NCBI GenBank assembly: GCA_015067025.1
Contig: SVNC01000002.1
Span: forward strand, 151,777-215,776
Length of the DNA: 64,000 bases
Source of the DNA: Oscillospiraceae bacterium
GTDB lineage: Bacteria; Bacillota; Clostridia; Oscillospirales; Ruminococcaceae
Direction: 5' to 3'
Part shown: positions 26,612-36,231 of the stretch, piece by piece
Layout: every line of letters begins with the position of its first letter
Numbering within the stretch: the stretch's first letter is position 1
Position numbers and translations under genes: made by a program
The notes under the pieces: generated by a model
Databases searched by the model: none
What the model was told of the DNA's origin: nothing
The model's input: only the letters and a program-made list of their open reading frames with translations

Positions 26612-27736
26612 ATGAACAATATAGTAAAAATCTTCTGCGGTACACTACGCAGGCTTAAAATAGCTATAATCTTAGCTCTTATATGTGGTATTGCAGGTGT
26701 AGCTTTATATTTCCCCGGCAGAGGAACTGCAGATGCTTTTATGGCAGATGAAAAAATCGATGTTGCGGTGATTGATAATGACAATTCAGAGCTTTCCAAG
26801 TGCCTGAAAACCTATTTTGACAAAAAGGTGAACATGAACATCGTTGAAGAAGCGACGGTAAAAAAATATAACGATATGTTGATTAATACCGACATTTCTG
26901 CTATAATAGAGATACCTGAAGACTTTCAGCAAAGTGTAATCGATGGCAATATCAAAAAGATTACAAGCACAACTCTTGATGATTACGAAAATGCCGCTTA
27001 CGTAAGTGTTTATATTGATGGCTTTATGCGTAGTGCTGATGTAGCATCAGCAGCCGCAAAGGGCGATAAGGATATGCTTATTAAAATATTATCCACTGAA
27101 ACAGGGGCAGAGCTTACTACCGAAAGCGCGGTCATTTCTTCAAGAGAAGCAGTTTATGTACAATCAGGCTATTACTTCTCATCGGGCTTTCTTACAATGC
27201 TTGTTTACGGTGTGGGTATCTTTGTAACGCTTGCTGTAATGGATGATAAAACATACGGTACATACAACAGAATGAGAGCCTCATCTGTAACCGGTATGCA
27301 GTATATTATAGGAACATCAATGGCGTCCTCAATTTCATCTCTGCTTGTAATGTTACCCGTTTTATTATTCCTTATAATTTCAGGTGCAGAAATCACCTTC
27401 AGTATACCTTACGTCCTTATTGCGAATATACTCTTTGCTCTTATTTCTACAGCACTTGCGATCTTTATAGCGTTACTTGTAAACGAAAAGGCTACAATAT
27501 TTATGCTTTCAGGCTGTATAGCAGGTCTTGGGTCAATACTTGGCGGCGCATTCTTCCCAATTATGGAAAGTGCCGGCCCCCTCAAATATATCTCAATGCT
27601 GACACCTCAGTTCTGGTTTACAGATTTAGTTGGCGGAAGCTCAGCAAACCCTCTTATAAACATAACAGTACTTGCTCTTTATACAGCACTTTTATTCCTT
27701 GCGTCAGCGGTTATTTTCTCAAAAAGAGCTAAGTAA
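26612..27736 (+). CDS. ABC-2 permease, second subunit
   Basis: 374 aa, same topology as its neighbour. TM1 near residues 15-32 (IAIILALICGIAGVALYF), an outside domain, then five TMs from about residue 190 (GFLTMLVYGVGIFVTLAV to the end). The conserved loop DDKTYGTYNRMRASSV follows TM2. The two permeases are diverged paralogues, as in LnrM/LnrN. GAAAGGAA ribosome site; 12 bp before the kinase gene. Confidence 0.9.
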   Translation: MNNIVKIFCGTLRRLKIAIILALICGIAGVALYFPGRGTADAFMADEKIDVAVIDNDNSELSKCLKTYFDKKVNMNIVEEATVKKYNDMLINTDISAIIEIPEDFQQSVIDGNIKKITSTTLDDYENAAYVSVYIDGFMRSADVASAAAKGDKDMLIKILSTETGAELTTESAVISSREAVYVQSGYYFSSGFLTMLVYGVGIFVTLAVMDDKTYGTYNRMRASSVTGMQYIIGTSMASSISSLLVMLPVLLFLIISGAEITFSIPYVLIANILFALISTALAIFIALLVNEKATIFMLSGCIAGLGSILGGAFFPIMESAGPLKYISMLTPQFWFTDLVGGSSANPLINITVLALYTALLFLASAVIFSKRAK

Positions 27737-27747
27737 AAGGAGAAAAG

Positions 27748-28863
27748 ATGTCTTTACCGTTATTTTATCTTTTCGCAAAAGTAATAGCGCTTATTGCGGC
27801 AACACTTATTACAATATCGGATAAAATGATGTCAGGCGATACGGTCATACCCGTACTCGCCTTTTCCTGCTTTTTCTTGCTTGATTATCTGTTTATGTCA
27901 AGAAAAAAGCCCTCGAAAACAATAGTTCTTATAGCAAACGCTTTATCTCTTGCTCTGATATTCGTAACAGGAGTAAATAGTTACATATATATTATGTTGT
28001 TTACTGTGATAGAAATGATCGAATATATCACAGAAGGGAAATATTTCTATCATTTGGCAGGAATTCTTGTTGCTATTTTTTTGTTTATTTTATCCCCAAA
28101 GCCCATTGATATCGTTTTGTCGGTTATTCTCTGTGCTTTTCTCATTTTCGCAAGAATTGTATTTTCTATCCTTGAAAACACCAGAGAAACACTTAGAGAA
28201 AGCAGAAAAGAGATAGCAACTCAGAAGGAAAAGATAAATAATCTTGTTGCATACACAAAAACGGTAAAAGAAACAGCAGCATTAGAAGAAAGAAGCCGCT
28301 TTTCCGTAAGAATACACGATCAGTTAGGGCATGGAATTTCAGGCAGTATTTTACTGCTTGAAGCCGCTAAGCTTAACATAAAAACAAATCCCGAACAAGC
28401 GGAAAAGTGTATTGAAACAGCTACGGAAAATCTGCGTAGCGGAGTTGACTCTATCAGAATGTCACTACGCCAGGAAAGGCCTGATGTAAAATCTGTTGGT
28501 ATAGCTGAAATAAGGGAAATACTTGATAAATACAAAGCTGAGTATAATTTTGATACGATACTGAGCATCGAAGGGGATACCGATGTTATTCCTTTTATTG
28601 TATGGAATTGCATCAGAGATAACCTTATAGAAAGTATGACTAATACGCTGAAACACTCGCAGGCTGATAAATTTTCACTTAAAATTACAATTATGAACAA
28701 GCTTGTAAGAGTTGAATACTCCGATAACGGAAAGCAGGGTGGCAAATTCACAAAAGGAATGGGACTTACCGCTATCGAAGAAAGAACAGAGCAAGCAAAC
28801 GGAAAATGTCTGTTTTTACAAAGAGACGATGGATTCCATACAGTAAATCTTTTTAAACTTTAA
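27748..28863 (+). CDS. NarL-class sensor histidine kinase
   Basis: 371 aa. The first 150 residues hold about five TMs with no large outer loop. A coiled coil leads to a HisKA_3 box (ARSFR-type: AALEERSRFSVRIHDQLGHGISG, phospho-His in the HDQLGH motif). A short ATPase domain follows with a degenerate N-box (NCIRDNLIESMTNTLKHSQA), DNGKQGGKF and GMGLTAIEER. This is the DesK/LiaS/LnrJ intramembrane-sensing type. It probably monitors the exporter substrate in the membrane. Followed 17 bp later by its regulator. Confidence 0.9.
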   Translation: MSLPLFYLFAKVIALIAATLITISDKMMSGDTVIPVLAFSCFFLLDYLFMSRKKPSKTIVLIANALSLALIFVTGVNSYIYIMLFTVIEMIEYITEGKYFYHLAGILVAIFLFILSPKPIDIVLSVILCAFLIFARIVFSILENTRETLRESRKEIATQKEKINNLVAYTKTVKETAALEERSRFSVRIHDQLGHGISGSILLLEAAKLNIKTNPEQAEKCIETATENLRSGVDSIRMSLRQERPDVKSVGIAEIREILDKYKAEYNFDTILSIEGDTDVIPFIVWNCIRDNLIESMTNTLKHSQADKFSLKITIMNKLVRVEYSDNGKQGGKFTKGMGLTAIEERTEQANGKCLFLQRDDGFHTVNLFKL

Positions 28864-28880
28864 GGGAGAACTTTTCAATT

Positions 28881-29498
28881 ATGAAACTAATACTTTGCGA
28901 TGATGACGCACTTATAAGAGAAGGACTTAAGCTTATTATTTCTTCACAACCCGACTTTGAAATAATCGGAATAGGCAGTAACGGAAAAGAAGCTGTAAAG
29001 CTCTGCAGAGAGAATGAAATAGATATTGCACTTCTTGATATCCGTATGCCTGAAATGGATGGAATTGAAGCCGCTGAAATTATGCTGAAAGAAAATCTAT
29101 GCAAGCCGCTTTTACTCACTACCTTTGACGAGCAGGAACTTATCTACAGAGCGTTAAAGGTTGGTGTCAGCGGTTACATACTTAAAAACACTCCTACAGA
29201 CGGCATTTTTAACGCTATAAGAACAGTTTATACAGGTGGAACGGTATTCCAGGAAGATATACTTCAGTACATCAGAGAATCGGCAGTAAAAAATTCAGGC
29301 AGTAGCGCTGTTTTTGAGCTTTTATCTGAAAGGGAGCTTGATATAGTAAAGCTGATTGCTGAAGGACTTTCTAATCAGGAGATTGCCGATAAACTGTTTT
29401 TATCCAATGGGACTGTAAGAAATTATATAAGCGTTATACTCGAAAAAACGGGACTTGAACACAGAACACAGATTGCGGTTAAATATCTGAAGGGGTGA
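28881..29498 (+). CDS. NarL/LuxR-family response regulator
   Basis: 205 aa. Receiver with the acidic pocket DDD near residues 8-10, phospho-Asp in LLDIRMPEMDG, Thr in LLTTFDE and Lys in YILKNT. The C-terminal LuxR helix-turn-helix reads LSERELDIVKLIAEGLSNQEIADKLFLS and GTVRNYISVILEKTG. Cognate of the preceding kinase and likely activator of the exporter genes upstream. Confidence 0.94.
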   Translation: MKLILCDDDALIREGLKLIISSQPDFEIIGIGSNGKEAVKLCRENEIDIALLDIRMPEMDGIEAAEIMLKENLCKPLLLTTFDEQELIYRALKVGVSGYILKNTPTDGIFNAIRTVYTGGTVFQEDILQYIRESAVKNSGSSAVFELLSERELDIVKLIAEGLSNQEIADKLFLSNGTVRNYISVILEKTGLEHRTQIAVKYLKG

Positions 29499-29502
29499 TA
29501 TT

Positions 29503-29952
29503 TTGATAAAGCTCGCTACGTTAAAGGATACAGACACAGTTTTTGATATAACTCAGCACACTATTGATGCGATATACCCAAGTTATTACCCTATAGGTGC
29601 GGTAGATTTCTTCAAAAAGCATCACAGCAGGGAAAGAATAGAAAAGGATATAGAGAATAAAATAGTCTTTCTTTGCATTACAGATAATGAGATTGTGGGA
29701 ACTGTAACTGTAAGAGATAACGAAATACTGCGGTTATTCGTATCGCCAAAGCATCAGAAAAAAGGTTACGGCAGGGAACTGCTTGATTTTGCAGAAGACA
29801 AGGTAAGTGAAGGATACAGCGAAATTGTTATAGATGCGTCACTCCCTGCAAAAAGCATTTATCTTAAAAGAGGATATAAGGAAATAAGCTATAACAAGAT
29901 TCTTACTGATAACGGAGATTATCTTTGTTATGACGTGATGGTGAAGAAATAA
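29503..29952 (+). CDS. GNAT-family N-acetyltransferase
   Basis: 149 aa. TTG start at 29503 with GGGGTGA upstream. The acetyl-CoA loop reads VSPKHQKKGYGRELLDFAED (Q/RxxGxG/A), followed by a beta-bulge strand and ASLPAKSIYLKRGYKEI. Substrate unknown. It is 5 bp after the response regulator and so the last gene of the exporter operon; modification of the exported toxic compound is possible but speculative. Confidence 0.88.
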   Translation: MIKLATLKDTDTVFDITQHTIDAIYPSYYPIGAVDFFKKHHSRERIEKDIENKIVFLCITDNEIVGTVTVRDNEILRLFVSPKHQKKGYGRELLDFAEDKVSEGYSEIVIDASLPAKSIYLKRGYKEISYNKILTDNGDYLCYDVMVKK

Positions 29953-29976
29953 TTATAATTTATTGCAGAAAAATTA

Positions 29977-30009
29977 AAGGCAGACTTACCGAAAGGGAAG
30001 GTCTGCCTT
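29977..30009. terminator. Bidirectional terminator between converging genes
   Basis: AAGGCAGAC / GTCTGCCTT stem, extended by partly paired TTACC/GGGAA, then TATTTCTTT on the plus strand. Serves the GNAT gene and the convergent anti-sigma gene. Confidence 0.75.
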
Positions 30010-30022
30010 ATTTCTTTAAATT

Positions 30023-31765
30023 TTATTCTTCATAACCTGGGAATATAAAATCTCCGCTAAAGTTTGTAAGAAATCTTTTATCGTAATAAGAAAGTTCGTC
30101 ACATAATTCAGGGAATTTTTCATAGGGTATTGTCAGCATATATTCAAACTCATAACCATCTTTGAGTCGATAAACAGGATAACCGCCCATTTTGATAGCG
30201 TCTTCTTGCGTCAGAACACCAAGATAAAAATCATTATAGTAGCAATACTTATCCTGATTTACGGTTATATATCCTTCACTGTCAAGATATACAACTGCGC
30301 AGTCATTATTATATTTCAGATGCGGTTTTATATCATTGATGGTATAGTCGTAATAGTCTATGCCGTCAATACGACGAAGAATTATTTTCTTATCTGTTAT
30401 CGTTGTTCCATTATCGTCTTTAAACTGAGAGGAGGTCTTGATAGTTGATTCGTATTCCGGGGAGTCGTATGATACATACATCAGACTGCCACAGATAGTG
30501 GTTCCGCAATATATTTCCGTACAGTCACCGATAATATCAGCGTCTATATACATTCTATAGGTGAAATATGAATATTTCCAATCAAAGTACGTGTTAGTTG
30601 TGAATACATATCTTATAAGAGCTATTTCGCTGAATTGTTTGCTGTCATATAATTTGCCATTCACAAACATATAATATAAATCATCAGCGCCATATTCATT
30701 CCTTACAGAATACAGACTGATATCTAATTCTCCAGTATGTTGTTCATCAAGTTTAAGAGATGTCAGATTGGATAAGCTGGGGTCAAAAAAACTTGCCCAT
30801 TCATCATTTAAATATCGTCTTGCTTCCGGCAATAAATCATAATCGCATACTGCCACTATAGTATCAACAGGGATATATTTTTTTCCTTTGTAGGTTATCT
30901 CTTCTCCGTTTTTTTTCTTTATCGCTTCCTTATCAGCGTTTGTAAGCTTTCTTTTTGAGTTATCCTGCCCGTTGTTAACCTTTTCGGGTGCAATATCGGG
31001 TGTGTTAAGGTCAATTTCTACAGTAGTATCGCTCATGCTTACGTCTATTTTTACCGACGTAAAACCGAGAGCACCTGTTGTACTGAACCAGGGCCCCATC
31101 ACCACGTAAACCCCACACTGAAGACTTTCAAGAAGCTTTGTTCCATCCTGCTCGGTATTTATATAAAACTCTTCGGAAGGCATTCTGCCTGTCACGTCAA
31201 GAATCTCATCATTATCGGGGAAATCTTCGTCTACAGCGATAAGATAGAGCATTCCTTTTTGTGTAAACGAGGCGTCTCCGAGGAATTTTAGCGTTATATT
31301 TTCTGCATATTCTATTACAGGAGCAGGAGGATCTGTAACAACTGTTTCAGGTGGCTCGGTTTCTGAATTTTCTGTAGTTGTAGTTTCGGGAACTGATGAT
31401 ATATCTGATTCGTCAGAAGAAATGGGATCGGAATAAATATCGTTTTGTGACTCACCGGATTCGTCAAACGAAAATTCATCAGCATATGAGCCTGAATCAT
31501 TTACGTTACTGTTAAATCCTATAGTGGAGTTTCTGTCTCCGCTTACAGATATAGGCTTACCCGTACTGTTTATAAAAACGGAAAGTGCAATTACACAAAC
31601 GAAAACCGATAAACAAGCGGCACCAACAACACATAAGCGGTTTACGAATTTATTACGGCGTTGCTTTGTCAATGCTTTATCTGTGCCATTTTTGATAGTA
31701 TTCAGCATTTCGGTTTTCTGAATGCTTGTAGGTGTAATTTCATCAAACGATTTTTTGATCGACAT
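30023..31765 (-). CDS. Membrane-anchored anti-sigma-like protein with large external region
   Basis: 580 aa from the ATG at 31765, which has GGAAGGG upstream and sits 1 bp past the sigma-gene stop. Cytoplasmic N-terminus of about 45 residues (SFDEITPTSIQKTEMLNTI), one TM near residues 45-68 (LCVVGAACLSVFVCVIALSVFI), an acidic Ser/Thr/Pro linker (to about residue 160), then about 420 extracytoplasmic residues with many Tyr/Asp. The outer part is not a family I recognise. Placed directly after an ECF sigma gene, the short cytoplasmic segment probably holds the sigma factor inactive while the outer domain senses a signal at the wall. Confidence 0.8.
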   Translation of the reverse strand: MSIKKSFDEITPTSIQKTEMLNTIKNGTDKALTKQRRNKFVNRLCVVGAACLSVFVCVIALSVFINSTGKPISVSGDRNSTIGFNSNVNDSGSYADEFSFDESGESQNDIYSDPISSDESDISSVPETTTTENSETEPPETVVTDPPAPVIEYAENITLKFLGDASFTQKGMLYLIAVDEDFPDNDEILDVTGRMPSEEFYINTEQDGTKLLESLQCGVYVVMGPWFSTTGALGFTSVKIDVSMSDTTVEIDLNTPDIAPEKVNNGQDNSKRKLTNADKEAIKKKNGEEITYKGKKYIPVDTIVAVCDYDLLPEARRYLNDEWASFFDPSLSNLTSLKLDEQHTGELDISLYSVRNEYGADDLYYMFVNGKLYDSKQFSEIALIRYVFTTNTYFDWKYSYFTYRMYIDADIIGDCTEIYCGTTICGSLMYVSYDSPEYESTIKTSSQFKDDNGTTITDKKIILRRIDGIDYYDYTINDIKPHLKYNNDCAVVYLDSEGYITVNQDKYCYYNDFYLGVLTQEDAIKMGGYPVYRLKDGYEFEYMLTIPYEKFPELCDELSYYDKRFLTNFSGDFIFPGYEE

Positions 31766-31766
31766 A

Positions 31767-32249
31767 TCAACCCTTCCTTTCTTCATCGATGATGTTTTTC
31801 AGCATAGCCTTGGCTCTCTGTAATCTGTTTCTTACCCCGGATGCTGTGATATGTAGCATTTTTCCGATTTCTTCGCTTGTATATCCGTCATAATAATGAA
31901 GATAAACAACGATTTTGAGCTTTTCGGGTAATTTTGAGATTTGTTCGATGACGTCACTTGTTTCCTTGCTTATATAAGGCACATCGGCTTTTTCAATTTC
32001 AACGTTTTTTCTGCTCCAATGGGAAAGCATATTTTTGCAGATGTTGACGCTGACCTTTATAAGCCAGTATTTTTCGTGTTCCTCCGAAGCATACGTGACG
32101 TTCTTTTCAATCAGCTTTAAAAACGTATCCTGAACTGCATCCTGCGTGTCCTGGACGTTTTTCAGATAAATATAGCAGATACGATAGATCGTTTCTACGT
32201 TTCTTTCGTAAATTTCTTCGATATTATCTGAAGAAGAAAATGGTACCAT
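31767..32249 (-). CDS. ECF-type RNA polymerase sigma factor
   Basis: 160 aa. Region 2 reads IYRICYIYLKNVQDTQDAVQDTFLKLIEK, and region 4 has LPEKLKIVVYLHYYDGYTSEEIGKML followed by ITASGVRNRLQRAKAMLK. No region 3, as in ECF factors. Directly upstream of a membrane protein with anti-sigma layout, so the pair probably forms a cell-surface stress switch and autoregulates. The ATG at 32249 has AAGGAGGAA before it. Confidence 0.94.
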   Translation of the reverse strand: MVPFSSSDNIEEIYERNVETIYRICYIYLKNVQDTQDAVQDTFLKLIEKNVTYASEEHEKYWLIKVSVNICKNMLSHWSRKNVEIEKADVPYISKETSDVIEQISKLPEKLKIVVYLHYYDGYTSEEIGKMLHITASGVRNRLQRAKAMLKNIIDEERKG

Positions 32250-32325
32250 AATTATTCCTCCTTATCTATCTGAATACAATACAAAATTCCTTGCCCTTTT
32301 GTCCCATACTTTTAAAATTTTTTTA

Positions 32326-32357
32326 GAAAAAAAGCCACCTCTTTCAATCCGGCGGCT
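32326..32357 (-). terminator. Intrinsic terminator of the HAD-fusion gene
   Basis: On the minus strand AGCCGCC-loop-GGTGGCT, with one mismatch, followed by TTTTTTTC. Confidence 0.7.
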
Positions 32358-32365
32358 GATTTTCT

Positions 32366-33940
32366 TTATTTAATACAGTAAATATACTCATTTCCACGCT
32401 TGCCGTAAAAATCAATTATCCCCATATATTTAAGGATTTCTATAAGAATGTTACTTTCACTTATATGGCAGAGCTTCTGAAACTGCTTTTGGGTAAAAGT
32501 TTCAGGTAAACCCTCGGGTAAAAAGATACGATAGCTTTCAGGCTCTTCAAGATATATAAGTTCGGATAGCTTTGTGGGAACGGTCTTTTTAAGATCTGTT
32601 TTACGTCTTTTCATATCCTTTGCTGTATAGCGGAAATTTTCAACTTCAAGCTTCGCAATACAGATAGTAAGATTTTTATTGTTAAGATACTGCTTTATGC
32701 GGTAAAGTTCTAAGAAAAAGTCAGTCATATCTTTATGAGCGACAAAATTACCCGATTTAATAAGCTCGCCTGATTTTTTGTCAAAATAATTAAGCCTTGT
32801 TCTTTTATGGAAAGGGTAGACTACAGTAACATGAGATGCCTGCAAGAATACATCCAGCTTCGGAATAAGCTTTTTAAAATTCTGTGTCTGTATTTCAACA
32901 ATGCCCGTTTCCGTTACCAAATCGGCGTAGTAATTGCCGATTTTGATTTCCTTATCAAAAAAGGAAGAGGCAAAGTAGCTTTTAAGCACTGAATGAATCT
33001 GCTTTTCGTTAAGAGTGCCTATACCGTCAGGTGAAAGCTCTGTTTCAGATTTTGCTATACAATCTGCAAACAATTCATCATCGGGAGTATCGTATAAAGG
33101 CTTTTTGTCATAACGCCACATGGTAGAATTTTCTTCTGCTATAAATAAGGGAACACCACTCTGATTATTGCTCCGTATTACTCCGGTAGCTTTTTCTTTA
33201 AGTTCATCTACTGCGTTACTCACGGCGTAACATCTGTCCGCAACATCAAACATTGAAAAGTCATTTACATTATCTCCAAAGCAGATAACTTCATCAGCAT
33301 TAAGCAGTTTTTTCAGCTCCAGAACAGCATTTGCCTTTGATACATCCTCTCTGTATATTTCATACCAATACTCTTCTGTATCATATGTATCAGGCTGATA
33401 GTTTCTTGAAAAGCCGTTTTTGTTGTCAAAATATAAATCAAGTTCCTCCTTTGACATTTCCGGCATTATAAGAGTAACGTAGTATATTTCTCCGTCAAAA
33501 AGGGAAGTATAATTATCACAGGGTCTGAGACGTTTATCTCCCTCACGATCCTTTATATATCTTTTTACGCCTTTGTTTACATTAGAAGTAAGCCAGCTTA
33601 CATGTTCCTCTCCGTCAAAATACGCATATACAAGCAAGGATTCCTTATGTACATCAAAGAAATTTATCAGAAACTCTCTTGATTTATCGCTAAAATAATG
33701 AGTTACAAGCTGTTTTTTAGTTATAGGATCAACAATAAAAGTACCATTCTGAGTAATTACAGGTAGTGTCAGATTTATATCTTTCATTATAGGTTCAGCA
33801 GAATATATTGATCTTGCTGTCGCATAGGTGAAATTTACACCGTTTTTTATTTCACGATTTATTACAGCCTCAGTTAGCCTTGACACTTCGGCTTTGTGGT
33901 CAAGAAAAGTTCCGTCTAAATCAGTTATATATAGTTTCAT
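32366..33940 (-). CDS. Cof-type HAD phosphatase fused to an unrecognised C-terminal domain
   Basis: 524 aa, almost twice the usual Cof length. Residues 1-265 are a complete Cof/IIB HAD enzyme: ITDLDGTFLDH (Asp7, Asp9), TARS, Lys202 and CFGDNVNDFSMF. Residues 300-520 are extra. They contain NYYADLVTETGIVEIQTQNF, with D340 and E349-x-Q351 placed like a PD-(D/E)XK-type nuclease core, then strands (ASHVTVVYPFHKRTRLNYFD) and a C-terminal helical part resembling a winged helix (FTQKQFQKLCHISESNILIEILKYMG). Nuclease identity is a guess from the motif. Start ATG at 33940 with GGAGGTTATTT. Monocistronic, own terminator. Confidence 0.8.
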   Translation of the reverse strand: MKLYITDLDGTFLDHKAEVSRLTEAVINREIKNGVNFTYATARSIYSAEPIMKDINLTLPVITQNGTFIVDPITKKQLVTHYFSDKSREFLINFFDVHKESLLVYAYFDGEEHVSWLTSNVNKGVKRYIKDREGDKRLRPCDNYTSLFDGEIYYVTLIMPEMSKEELDLYFDNKNGFSRNYQPDTYDTEEYWYEIYREDVSKANAVLELKKLLNADEVICFGDNVNDFSMFDVADRCYAVSNAVDELKEKATGVIRSNNQSGVPLFIAEENSTMWRYDKKPLYDTPDDELFADCIAKSETELSPDGIGTLNEKQIHSVLKSYFASSFFDKEIKIGNYYADLVTETGIVEIQTQNFKKLIPKLDVFLQASHVTVVYPFHKRTRLNYFDKKSGELIKSGNFVAHKDMTDFFLELYRIKQYLNNKNLTICIAKLEVENFRYTAKDMKRRKTDLKKTVPTKLSELIYLEEPESYRIFLPEGLPETFTQKQFQKLCHISESNILIEILKYMGIIDFYGKRGNEYIYCIK

Positions 33941-34050
33941 AAATAACCTCCGTTTTCTTATATTATTTTAACATAAAATGTTAGGGATTTCAACAGCTTG
34001 TACATTTTGCACAAAAATAGATGATAAAAGTTTACATTATTTAAATTGAA

Positions 34051-34106
34051 TTTTTTGATATTTTTTTATCAAACCACTTGATAAAAGGAGAAAAATTTAG
34101 TATAAT
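34051..34106 (+). promoter_or_regulatory. gap promoter with overlapping inverted repeat
   Basis: TTGATA (34078-34083), 17 bp, TATAAT (34101-34106). A perfect 9-bp inverted repeat TTTTATCAA-accac-TTGATAAAA (34064-34086) covers the -35, and another TTTTTTGATA half lies at 34051-34060. A repressor site is likely. Confidence 0.7.
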
Positions 34107-34169
34107 AAAAGGGTAAAAATTGCGAAGACTTTGTCAACGCAAATTTAAAATTTTAGGAGGAATATTCCA

Positions 34170-35204
34170 ATGTCAGTTAAAGTTGCTATTAACGGTTTTG
34201 GCCGTATCGGTCGTCTTGCATTCAGACAGATGTTTGGTGCAGAAGGTTATGAGGTAGTTGCAATCAACGACCTTACAAAGCCCTCAATGCTTGCTCATCT
34301 TTTAAAGTATGATACAGCACAGGGTGGTTACTGTGGTAAGATGGGTGAAAACCTTCACACTGTATCCGCAGATGACGAAGCTGGTACAATCACTGTAGAT
34401 GGTAAGACACTTAAGATTTATGCAAAGGCTAACGCTGCTGAACTCCCCTGGGGTGAAATCGGCGTAGACGTAGTTCTCGAATGCACAGGTTTCTACTGCT
34501 CTAAGGAAAAGTCACAGGCTCACATCGATGCCGGTGCTAAGAAGGTTGTAATTTCTGCTCCTGCAGGCAACGATCTTCCTACAATCGTATTCTCTGTAAA
34601 CGAGAACACACTTACTAAGGATGATACAATCATTTCTGCTGCATCCTGCACAACAAACTGCCTCGCTCCTATGGCTAAGGCTCTTAACGATTATGCTCCT
34701 ATCCAGAGCGGTATCATGAGCACAATCCACGCTTACACAGGCGACCAGATGATCCTCGACGGTCCTCACAGAAAGGGTGACCTCAGAAGAGCAAGAGCAG
34801 GTGCTGCTAACATCGTTCCTAACTCTACAGGTGCTGCAAAGGCTATCGGTCTTGTAATTCCTGAACTCAACGGCAAGCTCATCGGTTCTGCACAGAGAGT
34901 TCCTGTTCCTACAGGTTCTACAACAATCCTTACAGCTGTTGTTAAGGGTACAGACGTTACTAAGGAAGGCATCAACGCTGCTATGAAGGCTGCTGCTTCT
35001 GCTTCCTACGGTTACAACGAAGAACAGATCGTATCTTCCGACGTTATCGGTATGACATATGGCTCACTCTTCGATGCTACACAGACAATGGTAGCTAAGA
35101 TTGCTGATGATCTTTACGAAGTACAGGTTGTTTCCTGGTACGACAACGAAAACTCTTACACATCTCAGATGGTAAGAACAATCAAGTACTTTGCAGAACT
35201 TTAA
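34170..35204 (+). CDS. gap: Glyceraldehyde-3-phosphate dehydrogenase, NAD type
   Basis: 344-aa glycolytic enzyme. N-terminal NAD loop [14 protein letters not shown], Asp34 (AINDLT) indicating NAD preference, catalytic C160 in [12 protein letters not shown], and the C-terminal [25 protein letters not shown]. Codon use is strongly biased to a few codons compared with neighbours, as expected for a highly expressed gene. Monocistronic, with its own promoter and terminator. Confidence 0.98.
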   Translation: MSVKVAINGFGRIGRLAFRQMFGAEGYEVVAINDLTKPSMLAHLLKYDTAQGGYCGKMGENLHTVSADDEAGTITVDGKTLKIYAKANAAELPWGEIGVDVVLECTGFYCSKEKSQAHIDAGAKKVVISAPAGNDLPTIVFSVNENTLTKDDTIISAASCTTNCLAPMAKALNDYAPIQSGIMSTIHAYTGDQMILDGPHRKGDLRRARAGAANIVPNSTGAAKAIGLVIPELNGKLIGSAQRVPVPTGSTTILTAVVKGTDVTKEGINAAMKAAASASYGYNEEQIVSSDVIGMTYGSLFDATQTMVAKIADDLYEVQVVSWYDNENSYTSQMVRTIKYFAEL

Positions 35205-35230
35205 TTCTCAATTTACTGACTTTTAAACGT

Positions 35231-35260
35231 AAGCTCTCCGAAAGGAGAGCTTATTTTTTA
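35231..35260 (+). terminator. Intrinsic terminator of gap
   Basis: A perfect 9-bp stem AAGCTCTCC-gaaa-GGAGAGCTT followed by ATTTTTTA. Confidence 0.9.
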
Positions 35261-35299
35261 CCTTGTTATATGATAAATATCTGAAATTTAAAAAACAGA

Positions 35300-35328
35300 T
35301 TGATTTTTCGCTACTAATATGGTAAAAT
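35300..35328 (+). promoter_or_regulatory. Promoter of the cyclophilin lipoprotein gene
   Basis: TTGATT (35300-35305), 17 bp, TAAAAT (35323-35328) with TGG before it (extended -10). Confidence 0.6.
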
Positions 35329-35378
35329 ACATATTAGTGTTGCATTAACCGTAACAAACCAAGAAAGGAAATTTTAAA

Positions 35379-36221
35379 ATGTTCAAGAAAATTTTAGCTG
35401 CTGTATTATGTGTAGCGACAATGTGTGCAGTTACAGCTTGCTCTTCAGGTGAAGAAGAACTTGAATCAGGCGTAACTTACGTTACAAATGATCCTACAAA
35501 GCAAATAGAAGGTAATGTAGGAGAAGTTAAATTAGAAAGCGGAGATAAGTATGCTGTAATATCCGTAAAGGACTATGGCGATATTACTGTTAAGCTTTTC
35601 CCCGATGCCGCTCCCAAAGGAGTAGAAGTTTTTGAAAAATTAGCAGGGGAGGGCTTCTACAACGGTAAGACCTTCCACAGAGTAATGGCTGACTTTATGG
35701 CTCAGGCAGGTGCTGCAGAGGAAGATTCCAAGTTTGAACAGTTCACAATCGAAACAAACTACAATATGCGTCATTTCTACGGAGCATTGTGCTATGCAAA
35801 TGCTATGGGCAAGAATTCTACACAGTTTTACATTGTAAACAACAAACAATCGGAAGATGTAACAACTTACAGCCCCAGCGTAATGGATAACTACGTTAAA
35901 ATGTATGAAGATACAGCAAAGCAGTATGAAAAATCCACCGCAGAATATAAGTACTATTCACATCAGGCTAAGTATTATAAGAATATGAAGGAATCCATCC
36001 AGAACTACAGTGATGATGTAATCGCGAAGTATAAGGAAATAGGCGGAACACCTTCACTTGACGGCAACTACACAGTATTCGGTCAGACAGTAGATGGCTT
36101 CGATGTAATTGATAAAATCGCAGCAGTAGAACTCGAAGTAAATGACAAGATGGGCGGTTCAGAAATAAGCAAACCTGTAGAAGATATTATAATCGAAAAA
36201 GTAGAAATCAAGGTATATTAA
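35379..36221 (+). CDS. Peptidyl-prolyl isomerase (cyclophilin-type) lipoprotein
   Basis: 280 aa. Lipoprotein signal peptide with lipobox AVTACSS (Cys about 21). The cyclophilin domain starts near residue 55: VKDYGDITVKLFPDAAPKGVEVFEKLA, FYNGKTFHRVMADFMAQAGA, and NSTQFYIVN, closing with LDGNYTVFGQTVDGFDVIDKIA. An extra 60-residue helical, Tyr/Lys-rich stretch (residues about 160-225) is inserted before LDGNYTVFG, longer than in standard cyclophilins. It presumably folds exported proteins at the membrane surface. Monocistronic. Confidence 0.92.
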   Translation: MFKKILAAVLCVATMCAVTACSSGEEELESGVTYVTNDPTKQIEGNVGEVKLESGDKYAVISVKDYGDITVKLFPDAAPKGVEVFEKLAGEGFYNGKTFHRVMADFMAQAGAAEEDSKFEQFTIETNYNMRHFYGALCYANAMGKNSTQFYIVNNKQSEDVTTYSPSVMDNYVKMYEDTAKQYEKSTAEYKYYSHQAKYYKNMKESIQNYSDDVIAKYKEIGGTPSLDGNYTVFGQTVDGFDVIDKIAAVELEVNDKMGGSEISKPVEDIIIEKVEIKVY

Positions 36222-36231
36222 TAAACAATAT

